The position numbers were made by a program, and so were the translations under genes. From Roseburia sp. (GTDB taxonomy: Bacteria; Bacillota; Clostridia; Lachnospirales; Lachnospiraceae), in assembly GCA_003483745.1 (NCBI GenBank), contig DMYD01000059.1, positions 1 through 64,000 of the forward strand: a stretch of 64,000 nt of DNA, written 5' to 3'. Shown here in pieces: positions 52,947 through 62,003 of the stretch. Positions within the stretch are counted from its first letter, which is position 1. The number at the start of each line of letters is the position of its first letter. The notes under the pieces are model-generated. The model was given only the letters and a program-made list of their open reading frames with translations. It searched no databases and was not told the origin of the DNA.

Positions 52947-54180
52947 AGAAAAAGAATTGGTGCTGTGCGGTCTTTTGAATCTGGCACTCCATGCAGACCA
53001 AAGCAGACTGCATGCAGACAGTCAAAAAATCAAACAGCAGAAAATAGACTGGAAAAGTATTCTTTTGACAGCAGATAATCATCGTGTACTGCCTCTTTTA
53101 TATGATATATTGAAAGAAATTTTGCCGGAAGATGGGGCTGAATGGAAAAGAGTGCAAGAGAGAAGTACGCAGACGGTACGACAGTCTTACCGTTTGCTTT
53201 TTCGGAGCCGTTATGTGACTGGAGTTCTGAAAGAAGCAGGAATTGATGTCATATTATTAAAGGGAAGCGGCGTAGCAGGGCTTTATCCGGTTCCGGAACT
53301 TCGTAAATCCGGAGATATTGATCTTTTATTTGAAGATGAAAAGATGGCATATGCAGCGGGAAAATGTCTGGAAACATATGGATTTGTGCAGGAGAGCGGG
53401 CATCAGGAAAATCATCATCTCACCTATATGAACGCAGAAGGAATCCGGTTGGAACTGCACAGTGCACTGGTGGAACCGTTTGATTCTGCGGAAGTGAATG
53501 CTTTTTTGTCAAAGTGTCAGAAAGAATTTTTTGAAAACAGGGTTACAGAAAATGTCATGGGAGTAGATTTTTTGCTGACATCTCCATCCTACCAGGCGTT
53601 TTATCTTCTGCTTCATATGCTGCAGCATTTTCTGCGTTCGGGATTTGGTTTAAGGCTTCTGTGTGACTGGGTTGTGTTCTGGGAACGAGGATGTGCGGCA
53701 GAAGAAGAAACCAAATTTTTAGAGCTGGTAAAAGAGTGTGGAATCTTATATTTTGCATGTATGGTTACAGCATTATGTGTCAGATATCTGGGATTATCAG
53801 AAAATAAAGTAAGCTTTTTAAGAAAATCGGGGGAAATGGGATTTCAAGGAGAAAAGACGTATCTGAAAGATTTCCTTGCGGAGATCATGGAAGCGGAAGA
53901 ATTCGGTGAAATGCATCCGGAGCGCATGGTGGCCATGAGGGGAACTGGTCTGAAAGATTATATCAGGGAGTTTCATCACCAGATGCATCTGCGTTATCCG
54001 CGTGCTGGACGATATAAAATACTATATCCGGCATTATGGGTTCGGACGTTTTGTGGTTTTGTATACCGCAACCGGAAACTGCGGAAATCGTCAAGCATTG
54101 CCATCCTGAAAAACGCAAAAAAACGGAGCAGGCTGGTGACGGAAATGGAACTGTTTCAAAAGAAGAAAAACGAGGCATAG
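52930..54180 (+). CDS. PF14907-type nucleotidyltransferase
   Basis: 416 residues. LLKGSGVAGLYPVPELRKSGDIDLLFED contains the nucleotidyltransferase acidic pair (Asp129, Asp131) in the GDIDL form of the uncharacterised nucleotidyltransferase family; a second half with many aromatic helices follows. Such genes occur in Firmicute lasso-peptide clusters beside HprK-like kinases and PqqD proteins, and also elsewhere. Chemistry and substrate are not established. It overlaps the flippase gene by 17 bases. Confidence 0.8.
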   Translation: MEVKSKEKELVLCGLLNLALHADQSRLHADSQKIKQQKIDWKSILLTADNHRVLPLLYDILKEILPEDGAEWKRVQERSTQTVRQSYRLLFRSRYVTGVLKEAGIDVILLKGSGVAGLYPVPELRKSGDIDLLFEDEKMAYAAGKCLETYGFVQESGHQENHHLTYMNAEGIRLELHSALVEPFDSAEVNAFLSKCQKEFFENRVTENVMGVDFLLTSPSYQAFYLLLHMLQHFLRSGFGLRLLCDWVVFWERGCAAEEETKFLELVKECGILYFACMVTALCVRYLGLSENKVSFLRKSGEMGFQGEKTYLKDFLAEIMEAEEFGEMHPERMVAMRGTGLKDYIREFHHQMHLRYPRAGRYKILYPALWVRTFCGFVYRNRKLRKSSSIAILKNAKKRSRLVTEMELFQKKKNEA

Positions 54181-54181
54181 A

Positions 54182-55603
54182 ATGAAAAAGAAACTGATAT
54201 TTTTCATTTTGTCTATATTGATCATTATAGGAATTGCAGCCGGTGTGCATGATTATTTTCACTGGCAGGTAACGTTTGATACGGAGATTTTTACTGAGTC
54301 TGCGGAAGAAATATGGAATCCGGATCGCGGGTTTTACCATATTTATGGATTTCTGATATCGGATGAACCGGCGGATATGTGTGAGCAGTTAGACAGACAG
54401 ATGGAAAAAGATACAGGTCATGCACTTGCCATGGTGCAGATCAATTTAAGGGAATATCGGGACAAAGAAATATCAGAGGAAGGTCTGAATAACATAGAAT
54501 CGCTCTTTCGTGCGATGTCTGCCACAAATGAACACTGGATCGTGCGTTTTTTGTATGACTGGGATGGGGAAAATGAGAAGAATGAACCGCAGAGCATAGA
54601 ACTTGTATTGAGTCATATGCAGCAGGTTGGAGAGATATTAACCAGATACAGGGAATCTGTTTTCACATTACAGGGACTTTTTGTCGGCAACTGGGGCGAG
54701 ATCAATGGGACAAAATATGCAGACAAGACGTCCTTACAGAAACTCGCAAAACAACTCATAAAAGCGACGGACGGGCAGATGTATCTTGCTGTACGGACGC
54801 CGGCACATTGGCGGCAGATCATGGATGGTGCAGAGGATTCCATGCCAGAGGATCAGGAAAAAATGATGTATGACAGGCTTGGATTGTTCAATGACGGAAT
54901 GTTAGGGAGTGGCAATGACTGTGGTACTTACGGGGAGAAGAGTGCCGTGGAAGCCGGTGAGGATCAGGCGTGGAACCGGAAAGAAGAACTGGAATTTCAG
55001 GAAAAGCTGTGTTCTCGTGTGCCAAATGGCGGAGAGGTTATCATTGACAATGAATATAATGATTTAGAACATGCCATTGCGGATTTGAAAACGATGCATG
55101 TGACCTATCTGAATCAGGACTATGATGAGGCGGTATTAGAAAAGTGGGCATCATCCACGGTACAGACATCGGACTGCTTTGATGGAATGGATGGACTTTC
55201 GTATATACAGAGACATTTAGGTTACCGTCTGGTATTATCGGAGGTTTTCATGCAGCATAATTTTTGGGAAGATACAGCAGATATCAAAGTATCACTGCAG
55301 AATGTCGGATTTGCGCCGGTCTACAAGGAGTGTGAACCGGTACTTCTTGTGAAAGATGAAACCGGTCAGACGATTTATGAGGCAACTCCTTTCGGAGATA
55401 TTACATCGCTTGCCGGAGGAAATGAGACAGAAAAAAAGGAACTTTTTTCTGATCGGGTACCACTTCGGGGGTTAAAGGCAGGATGTTACAGTGTGTATTT
55501 TGCAGTGCGCGATACGGCAACCGGCAGTTTTATTACATTTGCGAATGAACAGAAAATAGAAAATGAGGGCTATAAGATCGGAACCATTTTATTGGAATCA
55601 TAA
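54182..55603 (+). CDS. DUF4874/DUF4832-type protein with N-terminal signal anchor
   Basis: 473 residues. A membrane helix or signal (about 5-22) is followed by NPDRGFYHIYGFLIS, GLFVGNWGEINGTKY and a beta-rich C-terminal domain from about residue 350. Clearly a paralogue of the protein at 49089, but predicted to work outside the membrane. A role in trimming or binding the exported glycan is possible (inference). It starts two bases after the previous stop; its stop lies inside the operon terminator. Confidence 0.75.
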   Translation: MKKKLIFFILSILIIIGIAAGVHDYFHWQVTFDTEIFTESAEEIWNPDRGFYHIYGFLISDEPADMCEQLDRQMEKDTGHALAMVQINLREYRDKEISEEGLNNIESLFRAMSATNEHWIVRFLYDWDGENEKNEPQSIELVLSHMQQVGEILTRYRESVFTLQGLFVGNWGEINGTKYADKTSLQKLAKQLIKATDGQMYLAVRTPAHWRQIMDGAEDSMPEDQEKMMYDRLGLFNDGMLGSGNDCGTYGEKSAVEAGEDQAWNRKEELEFQEKLCSRVPNGGEVIIDNEYNDLEHAIADLKTMHVTYLNQDYDEAVLEKWASSTVQTSDCFDGMDGLSYIQRHLGYRLVLSEVFMQHNFWEDTADIKVSLQNVGFAPVYKECEPVLLVKDETGQTIYEATPFGDITSLAGGNETEKKELFSDRVPLRGLKAGCYSVYFAVRDTATGSFITFANEQKIENEGYKIGTILLES

Positions 55604-55620
55604 AATGGTTCCGATTTTGT
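55577..55620 (+). terminator. Terminator of the 20-kb accessory operon
   Basis: A perfect 15-bp stem ATCGGAACCATTTTA / TAAAATGGTTCCGAT, a 9-base loop and a T-rich tail. The stop codon of the last gene (55601-55603) is within the right arm. Confidence 0.88.
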
Positions 55621-55709
55621 TTAGAAATAATTTCGAAAATATTTAAGAAAAGCTGTCTGTTCTCTTAAGAGTTTTTCCGTAAGATGAATTGCGAAAGGAA
55701 GGGAAGATT

Positions 55710-56759
55710 ATGATGGAGAATAGAAAGATATATCTGAGTTTTGTGGTTCCATGTTATAACTCTCAAAACTATATGGCAAGGTGTATTGAATCATTGCTGC
55801 CGGGCGGAGAAGATGTGGAAATTATTATTATAGATGATGGTTCAAAGGATAGGACCGGAGCAATCGCGGATGAATACCAGAAAAAATATCCGGATCTTGT
55901 AAAAGTCATACATAAGGAAAATGGAGGACATGGTTCCGGTGTCAACGCGGGACTCGCCTGCGCAAAGGGAATTTATTTTAAAGTGGTGGACTCTGATGAC
56001 TGGCTCAAAGGAGATGCTTACCGGAAACTTTTAGAAAAAATCAGATATTACTGCAAAGAGGAGAAATCGTGCAAAGAAATGCCGGATCTGTTTGTCTGTA
56101 ATTATGTATACAATCATTTGGAAGAACAGGTAACGCGCAGTATGGGATACAAAAATGTATTTCCGGTGGAAAAAATCTGCCATTGGAGTGAGATCGGGCA
56201 TTTCCTGCCATCCCAGTATCTTGTCATGCATGCCCTGATTTACCGGACGGAGGTATTACGGCAGTCGGGAATCGTCCTGCCGGAGCATACATTTTATGTG
56301 GACAATCTGTTTGCCTATTGTCCACTTCCATATGTCAGAAATATTTTTTATATGGATATTGATCTGTATCAGTATTATCTTGGCAGAGATGACCAGTCTG
56401 TCAATGAGCAGGTGTTAAAAAGCCGGATCGACCAGCAGATGAAAGTGACCAGAATGGTGATAGCGGGTGCAGATCTTGAAAAAATAAAGGAAAAAGAACC
56501 AAAACTGGCATCGTATATGTGCCGCAATATTTCAATTATGATGGCAATCTCGTCCATCCACCTGCTTCTGATCGGAAATAAAGAAGCACTGGAAAAACGA
56601 AAAAAACTGTGGGAAGAAATTAAAATATCCGATCCAAAACTGTATTATAAACTCAAATATGCAAGTTTAAGCGGCTGGACAGATCTGCCGGGAACCGTTG
56701 GAAGAAGACTGACGGTTGGTGGATACCGTCTGGCAAATGCAGTTTACAGATTTCAGTAA
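55710..56759 (+). CDS. Family 2 glycosyltransferase
   Basis: 349 residues. SFVVPCYNSQNYMARCIESL, IIIDDGSKDRTG, HKENGGHGSGVNAG and KVVDSDDW (DxD) define the GT-A domain; the remainder is helical. The frame opens at a TTG further upstream, but AAGGAAGGG before the ATG at 55710 supports this start. First gene of a four-gene unit after the long-operon terminator. The acceptor is unknown. Confidence 0.9.
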   Translation: MMENRKIYLSFVVPCYNSQNYMARCIESLLPGGEDVEIIIIDDGSKDRTGAIADEYQKKYPDLVKVIHKENGGHGSGVNAGLACAKGIYFKVVDSDDWLKGDAYRKLLEKIRYYCKEEKSCKEMPDLFVCNYVYNHLEEQVTRSMGYKNVFPVEKICHWSEIGHFLPSQYLVMHALIYRTEVLRQSGIVLPEHTFYVDNLFAYCPLPYVRNIFYMDIDLYQYYLGRDDQSVNEQVLKSRIDQQMKVTRMVIAGADLEKIKEKEPKLASYMCRNISIMMAISSIHLLLIGNKEALEKRKKLWEEIKISDPKLYYKLKYASLSGWTDLPGTVGRRLTVGGYRLANAVYRFQ

Positions 56760-56798
56760 AACACAGCGAGTGAAAGAGACAGGAAGGAACGAGAGATT

Positions 56799-57353
56799 AT
56801 GGCACACATATATATTGCATTGGTGGACACACCTGGGATTTTTGCATCGCTGATCAGGCATTATCTTGGACAGAAATATGTTCATGTGGTGCTGTCACTT
56901 GATGAACAATTATCGGAAGCATACAGCTTTGGCAGAAGAAATCCATACATCCCATTGATTGCGGGATTTGAGCGCGAGTGGAGCAGACAGATCGGAGGTG
57001 CATTTCCGACAGCAGAGTACCGGATCTGCGAACTTGACTGTACCATGGAACAGAAAGAAGCAATCCGCGAACGACTGCATGCGGATTATAAAAACAGATT
57101 TCATATGCACTATGCAGTCGTGGGACTGATTTTTCTGCTCTGTCATCGCAGATTTTACCTGAAAAACCAGTATACATGTTCGTCCTATCTGGCAGAGGTG
57201 TTGGGAGAACAGGGCATTTTTATATCAGAGAAACATTTTTCACTGGTAACACCTAAGGATGTCTGCGAATATCAAAACTGCAGCATAGTATTTGAGGGAC
57301 GCCTCTCAGATCTGATTGCGCGGGAAGAACAGGCGGCTGCCTATGAAGCATAA
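56799..57353 (+). CDS. Permuted papain-like (YiiX/LRAT-type) protein
   Basis: 184 residues. A conserved His comes first (KYVHVVLSLD, His29) and the Cys later (NQYTCSSYLAEVL, Cys127), the order of permuted NlpC/P60-like YiiX/LRAT proteins, which act as thiol amidases, acyltransferases or peptidases. No signal peptide; the hydrophobic VVGLIFLLCHRRFY stretch is buried or membrane-associated. In this setting it might process a peptide or a lipid-linked glycan (inference). Confidence 0.65.
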   Translation: MAHIYIALVDTPGIFASLIRHYLGQKYVHVVLSLDEQLSEAYSFGRRNPYIPLIAGFEREWSRQIGGAFPTAEYRICELDCTMEQKEAIRERLHADYKNRFHMHYAVVGLIFLLCHRRFYLKNQYTCSSYLAEVLGEQGIFISEKHFSLVTPKDVCEYQNCSIVFEGRLSDLIAREEQAAAYEA

Positions 57354-58419
57354 AAGTAAAAATAGAAAATATATAAGGGAAGTCCTTTTCTTTCTTGCAA
57401 TCATGATACTTACATTTGGCGTGATCTTACACGGACAGAATCTTTCACAGTTAAAATCGACGATAACCGGGATGAAACCGATATATGTCGGGGCAGTTTT
57501 ATTCCTTTCTGTATTTTTTGTTGCCGCAGAGGGCTGCATGATTTGTTTTTTACTCCGCAGTGTCGGGGTTATGGTGCATGTGCGGCAGTGCATCGGGTAT
57601 TCATTTGCCGGTTTTTTCTTTTCGGGAATCACACCGTCTGCATCGGGAGGACAGCCTATGCAGCTTTATTACATGAAAAAGGATGATATTCCTCTGTCAG
57701 AAGGGACAGCCGTGTTAATGGCTGTGGCGACAGCATATAAAATTGTGCTTGCAGTCATCGGAACGGTGATGCTGTTATTCTGGAGAAAACCGCTTCAGAA
57801 GTATCTTGGCGGATATTTTTTCTGGTATATGGTTGGTCTGGTATTGAATATCCTGTTAGTGAGCCTGCTTTTGCTTGTTATGTTAAGACCGGTTCTGATC
57901 CGTTACCTGGCAGAAAAAATGATCTGTATTGCACAGAAATGCAGAGTGATCAGGTCAGAAGAAAAATGGCTGAAAAAAATGGATGGATTTTTAAACGGAT
58001 ATCGGGAAACTGTCTGCTTTTTCCGGGAGCACAAAGAAAAAATCCTGTTATTGATTATCATGACATTTTTTCAGAGAAGCAGCGCTTTTTTGATGACTTT
58101 TATGGTGTACCGGGGATTTGGATTGTCGGGAACAGCTATGTATAAGATTCTGCTGCTTCAGGCAGCCATCTATGTGGCGGTTGATATGCTTCCGGTGCCC
58201 GGTGCCCAGGGAATCACAGAGGCAATGTATGGAAAAGTATTCCTCCCGGTATTTTCCAAACGGTATCTGGTCCCTGCAGTTTGTGTGACAAGAGGACTGG
58301 GGTTTTATCTGATGCTGGTCGTGGGAGCGGCATGGATTTTGGAAATCCATTATAAAAAATCGATTCAGGACGAAAAAAGGTGTATGGTAATGCTTGACAG
58401 CACAGACAGATATGATTAA
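57343..58419 (+). CDS. LPG-synthase-TM / AglD-type membrane protein
   Basis: 358 residues with about eight membrane helices; SFAGFFFSGITPSASGGQP is the family hallmark of the lysylphosphatidylglycerol synthase TM domain (AglD/YbhN). No soluble lysyl-transferase domain is present. Proposed roles in the family are lipid or polyprenyl-linked substrate flipping. The ATG at 57343 overlaps the preceding gene by 11 bases. Confidence 0.85.
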   Translation: MKHKSKNRKYIREVLFFLAIMILTFGVILHGQNLSQLKSTITGMKPIYVGAVLFLSVFFVAAEGCMICFLLRSVGVMVHVRQCIGYSFAGFFFSGITPSASGGQPMQLYYMKKDDIPLSEGTAVLMAVATAYKIVLAVIGTVMLLFWRKPLQKYLGGYFFWYMVGLVLNILLVSLLLLVMLRPVLIRYLAEKMICIAQKCRVIRSEEKWLKKMDGFLNGYRETVCFFREHKEKILLLIIMTFFQRSSAFLMTFMVYRGFGLSGTAMYKILLLQAAIYVAVDMLPVPGAQGITEAMYGKVFLPVFSKRYLVPAVCVTRGLGFYLMLVVGAAWILEIHYKKSIQDEKRCMVMLDSTDRYD

Positions 58420-58459
58420 GATTATAAGAAAGATTAAAAACAGGGAGAGGGAAGTTCAT

Positions 58460-58834
58460 ATGAAAGAGTATATGAAACCGATGTTAGTTACCAGTGATGA
58501 GCTTGCAGAAGGGGTGTATCTTGCAAGTGGTTGTTATACGGCATCTGCTTATATACATCAGACACCGCAGGACGGAAGAGGCGATTACCGTATCCAGGTC
58601 AATGGTAAGCATGAGGCAGATCATACGAAAGAATCGCAGCAGTTAAATATCTCATTTAATCAGCCGGTTACTTATGTTTCCGGTGGTACGGGATGCACAT
58701 CAGGAGACGGAACGAGTTCTCTTTGTGTTTCTCTGGGATATCATCAGAATCCGACCGACAATATTGGTTTTGGTGATCTGGTTGTAACGTCAGAGCCGGG
58801 ACTTTCAATTACAGGAGTGAGCATCACGGACTAA
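58460..58834 (+). CDS. Candidate exported peptide precursor with leader-like N-terminus
   Basis: 124 residues from the ATG at 58460, behind GGGAGAGGGAAG; the frame is open further upstream, overlapping the previous gene. The N-terminus MKEYMKPMLVTSDELAEG followed by VYLASG is helical and acidic, unlike a Sec signal, and ends in small residues, like a RiPP or exporter leader. The rest is Gly/Ser/Thr/Asn-rich, beta-prone, with Cys25, Cys79 and Cys89 and the C-terminus GLSITGVSITD. An ABC exporter follows. I know no characterised homologue; an exported structural protein is the alternative. Confidence 0.6.
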   Translation: MKEYMKPMLVTSDELAEGVYLASGCYTASAYIHQTPQDGRGDYRIQVNGKHEADHTKESQQLNISFNQPVTYVSGGTGCTSGDGTSSLCVSLGYHQNPTDNIGFGDLVVTSEPGLSITGVSITD

Positions 58835-58882
58835 AGGGCAAGATATAATAAAAAGCATAGGTTTGGATTGCAGATTAAGTAA

Positions 58883-58948
58883 GGGTTATCATGTGGTATG
58901 TATATCAAAAAGTGATAGACATACCCACATGATGCCCTCTTTTTTTTG
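58883..58948 (+). terminator. Terminator after the candidate precursor
   Basis: A long, slightly imperfect stem joins GGGTTATCATGTGGTATGT to ACATACCCACATGATGCCC and is followed by about ten T. Confidence 0.85.
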
Positions 58949-58959
58949 TGGTGCAGATT

Positions 58960-58968
58960 TGCTATAAT
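58960..58968 (+). promoter_or_regulatory. Extended -10 promoter of the ABC exporter
   Basis: TGCTATAAT; the -35 position is only a T run. The identical nonamer reads on the minus strand inside the palindrome at 62004-62048, ahead of the kinase fusion. Confidence 0.5.
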
Positions 58969-58998
58969 AACAGGAAACCGGATGAAATGAGGAATATT

Positions 58999-60765
58999 AT
59001 GTTAGACAGTTTAAAGCATTATCACAGGAGAATCAAAGAGGGCGTTTTAAAAGATATGTGGCGGGAGACTGTCTGGATCTATGAATATGCGAGAAAGTAC
59101 TGGAAACAGATGATCTTTTATACGCTGCTTGGATTATCCGGAACGCTCATTTCACTGATTTCAAGTCTGATTTCAAGAGATATGGTCGATATTATTACCG
59201 GCCGGCAGACAGGACTTCTTGTCCGTACATTCTGTCTTTATATCGGATTTTCGATAGGAAATATGCTGATTTCACAGGTTACCAGCTATTTTTCCAATAA
59301 GATCAGTATCAGTGTGGACAATGATATCAAGGCAGATATTTTTGATAAAATGTTAGTGACGGATCTTGAGGAGATCCAGAAATATCACACGGGAGATCTT
59401 CTGACGCGTTGGAATTCGGATGCATCAAACATTTCGAATGGTATTTTAAGCTGGATCCCAAATCTGATCATCTATACAGTGCGCTTTATCAGTACATTTG
59501 CACTTGTCTTTTACAACGATCCGATGTTTGCGCTCCTTGCAATGCTTGGCATGCCGGTCAGTATGCTGATGTCAAGGCGGATATTAAAACGCATGAAGGG
59601 AAATAATGAAAAAAGTGCGGCGATGAATGCCAGAATGTCCGGGTTTAATCAGGAAGCATTCTCAAATATCCAGACGATCAAGGCATTTGATCTGGTAAGG
59701 CTCTATGGGGAACGTCTGCGCGGATTGCAAAAAGAATATTTAAACATGAAATTGGAGTTTCAGAAAATGGCTATGGCAACTTCAATCCTTCTGTCGATTG
59801 TCGGACTTGCAGTGTCATACAGTTGTTATGGATTCGGTATTTACCGTGTCTGGAGCGGTGCGATCTCTTACGGTACGATGACAATGTTTTTGTCGTTATC
59901 CGGCTCGCTGACCGGAACCCTGAATCAGCTTGTATCGCTGGTGCCGACGGCAATTTCACTGACCACATCAGCTGGAAGGCTGATGGATATCCTTGGCATG
60001 CCAAAAGAGGATTATTCGGATGCAGGACATGTGGAAAAATTTTATGCGCAAAACAGGGAAAACGGCATCAGTCTGTGCTTTTCTAAGATGTCTTATACCT
60101 ATCACAATGGTACAAATGTGTTTGCGGGGGCAGATTTTGAGGCACATCCACATGAAATCGTTGCGTTAGTAGGACCTTCCGGTGAGGGAAAAACGACACT
60201 TTTACGCATTATGCTTGCACTGTTACATATACAAAGCGGAACCGCGGATCTGGTGGGAGCAAAAACAGAAGAAATACTTGCAATCACGCCGGCAGTACGC
60301 CGATTGTTCTCTTATGTGCCCCAGGGGAATACAATGTTTTCCGGAACAATCGCAGAGAACATGCGAAATGTCAGACCGGATGCTACGGATGAGGAAATTA
60401 AAGAGGTGCTGGTAGAATCCTGTGCATGGGATTTTGTGCAGAAACTGCCGGATGGGATCCATAGCAAAGTCGGAGAGCGGGGTGTTGGATTTTCGGAAGG
60501 GCAGGCACAGCGTCTTTCGATTGCAAGGGCATTGCTTCGTCGTGCACCGATCCTGCTTTTGGATGAGGCGACGAGTGCACTTGATGTTGCGACAGAGCGC
60601 AGAGTTTTGAAAAATATCATGCAGACAGATGAACCGCGCACCTGCATCGTGACCACACACCGCCCGACGGTATTGGCGGTGTGTGAGCGGGTGTACGGTA
60701 TCCGGGAACAGAGGTGTGTTGTGCTGACCACGGAGGAAGTACAGAAAATGATGGATGATTTTTAG
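58999..60765 (+). CDS. ABC exporter, membrane and ATPase domains in one chain
   Basis: 588 residues from the ATG at 58999 (GAGG six bases upstream; other in-frame starts lie upstream). Six-helix exporter domain (about 30-310), then an ATPase with Walker A VGPSGEGKTTLLR, signature FSEGQAQRLSIARAL and Walker B PILLLDEATSALD. No N-terminal peptidase C39 domain, so any leader would have to be removed by another protease such as the S24/S26 protein downstream. Its position just after the candidate precursor suggests that protein as substrate (inference). Confidence 0.9.
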   Translation: MLDSLKHYHRRIKEGVLKDMWRETVWIYEYARKYWKQMIFYTLLGLSGTLISLISSLISRDMVDIITGRQTGLLVRTFCLYIGFSIGNMLISQVTSYFSNKISISVDNDIKADIFDKMLVTDLEEIQKYHTGDLLTRWNSDASNISNGILSWIPNLIIYTVRFISTFALVFYNDPMFALLAMLGMPVSMLMSRRILKRMKGNNEKSAAMNARMSGFNQEAFSNIQTIKAFDLVRLYGERLRGLQKEYLNMKLEFQKMAMATSILLSIVGLAVSYSCYGFGIYRVWSGAISYGTMTMFLSLSGSLTGTLNQLVSLVPTAISLTTSAGRLMDILGMPKEDYSDAGHVEKFYAQNRENGISLCFSKMSYTYHNGTNVFAGADFEAHPHEIVALVGPSGEGKTTLLRIMLALLHIQSGTADLVGAKTEEILAITPAVRRLFSYVPQGNTMFSGTIAENMRNVRPDATDEEIKEVLVESCAWDFVQKLPDGIHSKVGERGVGFSEGQAQRLSIARALLRRAPILLLDEATSALDVATERRVLKNIMQTDEPRTCIVTTHRPTVLAVCERVYGIREQRCVVLTTEEVQKMMDDF

Positions 60766-60776
60766 AAGCCGGACAT

Positions 60777-61970
60777 TTACAGCGATTGATCAATGGCATT
60801 TTTTATGACGGTTGCTGCATCGGGATCTTTCGTGCAGCTCAGCCGGAAGATTTTGGTCTGTGGAGCAAGTGTCTCGGCAAATGCCAGATTCTTTAACATC
60901 AGATCTTTTGTCCAGGTCGGAGAGATCATGCGCTGCATCAGAAAAAGAGCCTGTTCATCCGAAGGAAGCAGGTCTGCCCGGTTGAAGGGGGCTTGTTTTA
61001 AAAAAACGATGCCGCCAAGCGGATAGGTTTTGACGGTATATGTTTCGGAGGTTCCGCACCAGGGCAGACCATATACATAAGGAACACCGTCATGGATGCC
61101 AAGGACATTTAAGTCTCCATTTAAGATGGGAGTCTTATACTGATCGGCCCAGAGTCTCGTATGTGTAGATTTACCGGTGCCGGAGCTGCCGGAAAAGAGC
61201 CAGGCTTTTCCCTGATATAAAATAGAGACGGAATGCAGGACAAACAAGTTTTGGTTTTGTGCAGCGATCAGAAAAGCAAAACGCAGAGCATGAAAGACAT
61301 CTTCGGAATGTTTTTTGATGTAGTCATCAGTGCAGTAGAGAACGGCGGCAGAGCCGTCTTTTTTTACGCGCATTTCATGGATGCCCCAGTGAATACCAAA
61401 GACGAAGCGGTAGGTGTCTGTGATATCAAAGATGGAAAGCTCGGCGGTGCAAAGCAGAAGTGTACCATCTGAAAGATCAGACGGTTCGCCAGTCAGCATA
61501 AAGATGCGCTGATCAGGCGCAGAAGCTTCGCAGGAGAAATCTTTAAAATAAGTGTCAAACAGACCGTTTGGACCAAACCAGGCGAAGCAGAGTGAGCCAA
61601 TCTTATAATATTTTGGAGCGCGGCTGTCAGAAGACAGTGCTGGAAACGTAGTACCATCTGATGTTGGACACGGAAGGGAACATCCGGCATTGGCATTGTC
61701 AATAAGCATGCCAAATTGTTTTAAGGAGGCAAGGTAATTGTCTAAATCAGATTCAAACTGTGGGAGCATATCAGCGTCTGCATCATAATATTTCATCAGG
61801 ATAGATAAAAGTGTGCTTCTTTGGGCACCAGATGAAAGAGCGTCCCATAAAAGCGCACCGGAGTCATTTAAGCGCAGGGAGCGTGCATGGCAGGCGATTT
61901 TTTGACCATAGGGCAGAAGATAGGGAATACCGGCGATTGTTTTTTTTACGAATCCGTCAGCTGTTTTCAT
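60777..61970 (-). CDS. PqqD-like domain fused to an HprK-like kinase
   Basis: 397 residues from the ATG at 61970 (GGAAAGGA upstream; an earlier ATG contains that site). Residues 1-95 have the PqqD fold pattern (LNDSGALLWDALSS ... LASLKQFGMLI). The C-terminal half is a P-loop kinase of the HPr kinase type: LHSVSILYQGKAWLFSG, GSSGTGKST (about 261-269), LNGDLNVL and GTSETY. Related HprK-like enzymes phosphorylate serine in lasso peptides such as paeninodin. A built-in PqqD domain would recognise the leader. It is convergent with the ABC exporter. Confidence 0.82.
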   Translation of the reverse strand: MKTADGFVKKTIAGIPYLLPYGQKIACHARSLRLNDSGALLWDALSSGAQRSTLLSILMKYYDADADMLPQFESDLDNYLASLKQFGMLIDNANAGCSLPCPTSDGTTFPALSSDSRAPKYYKIGSLCFAWFGPNGLFDTYFKDFSCEASAPDQRIFMLTGEPSDLSDGTLLLCTAELSIFDITDTYRFVFGIHWGIHEMRVKKDGSAAVLYCTDDYIKKHSEDVFHALRFAFLIAAQNQNLFVLHSVSILYQGKAWLFSGSSGTGKSTHTRLWADQYKTPILNGDLNVLGIHDGVPYVYGLPWCGTSETYTVKTYPLGGIVFLKQAPFNRADLLPSDEQALFLMQRMISPTWTKDLMLKNLAFAETLAPQTKIFRLSCTKDPDAATVIKNAIDQSL

Positions 61971-62003
61971 ATGATTGCGGTTCCTTTCCATTACAAATGA
62001 ATT

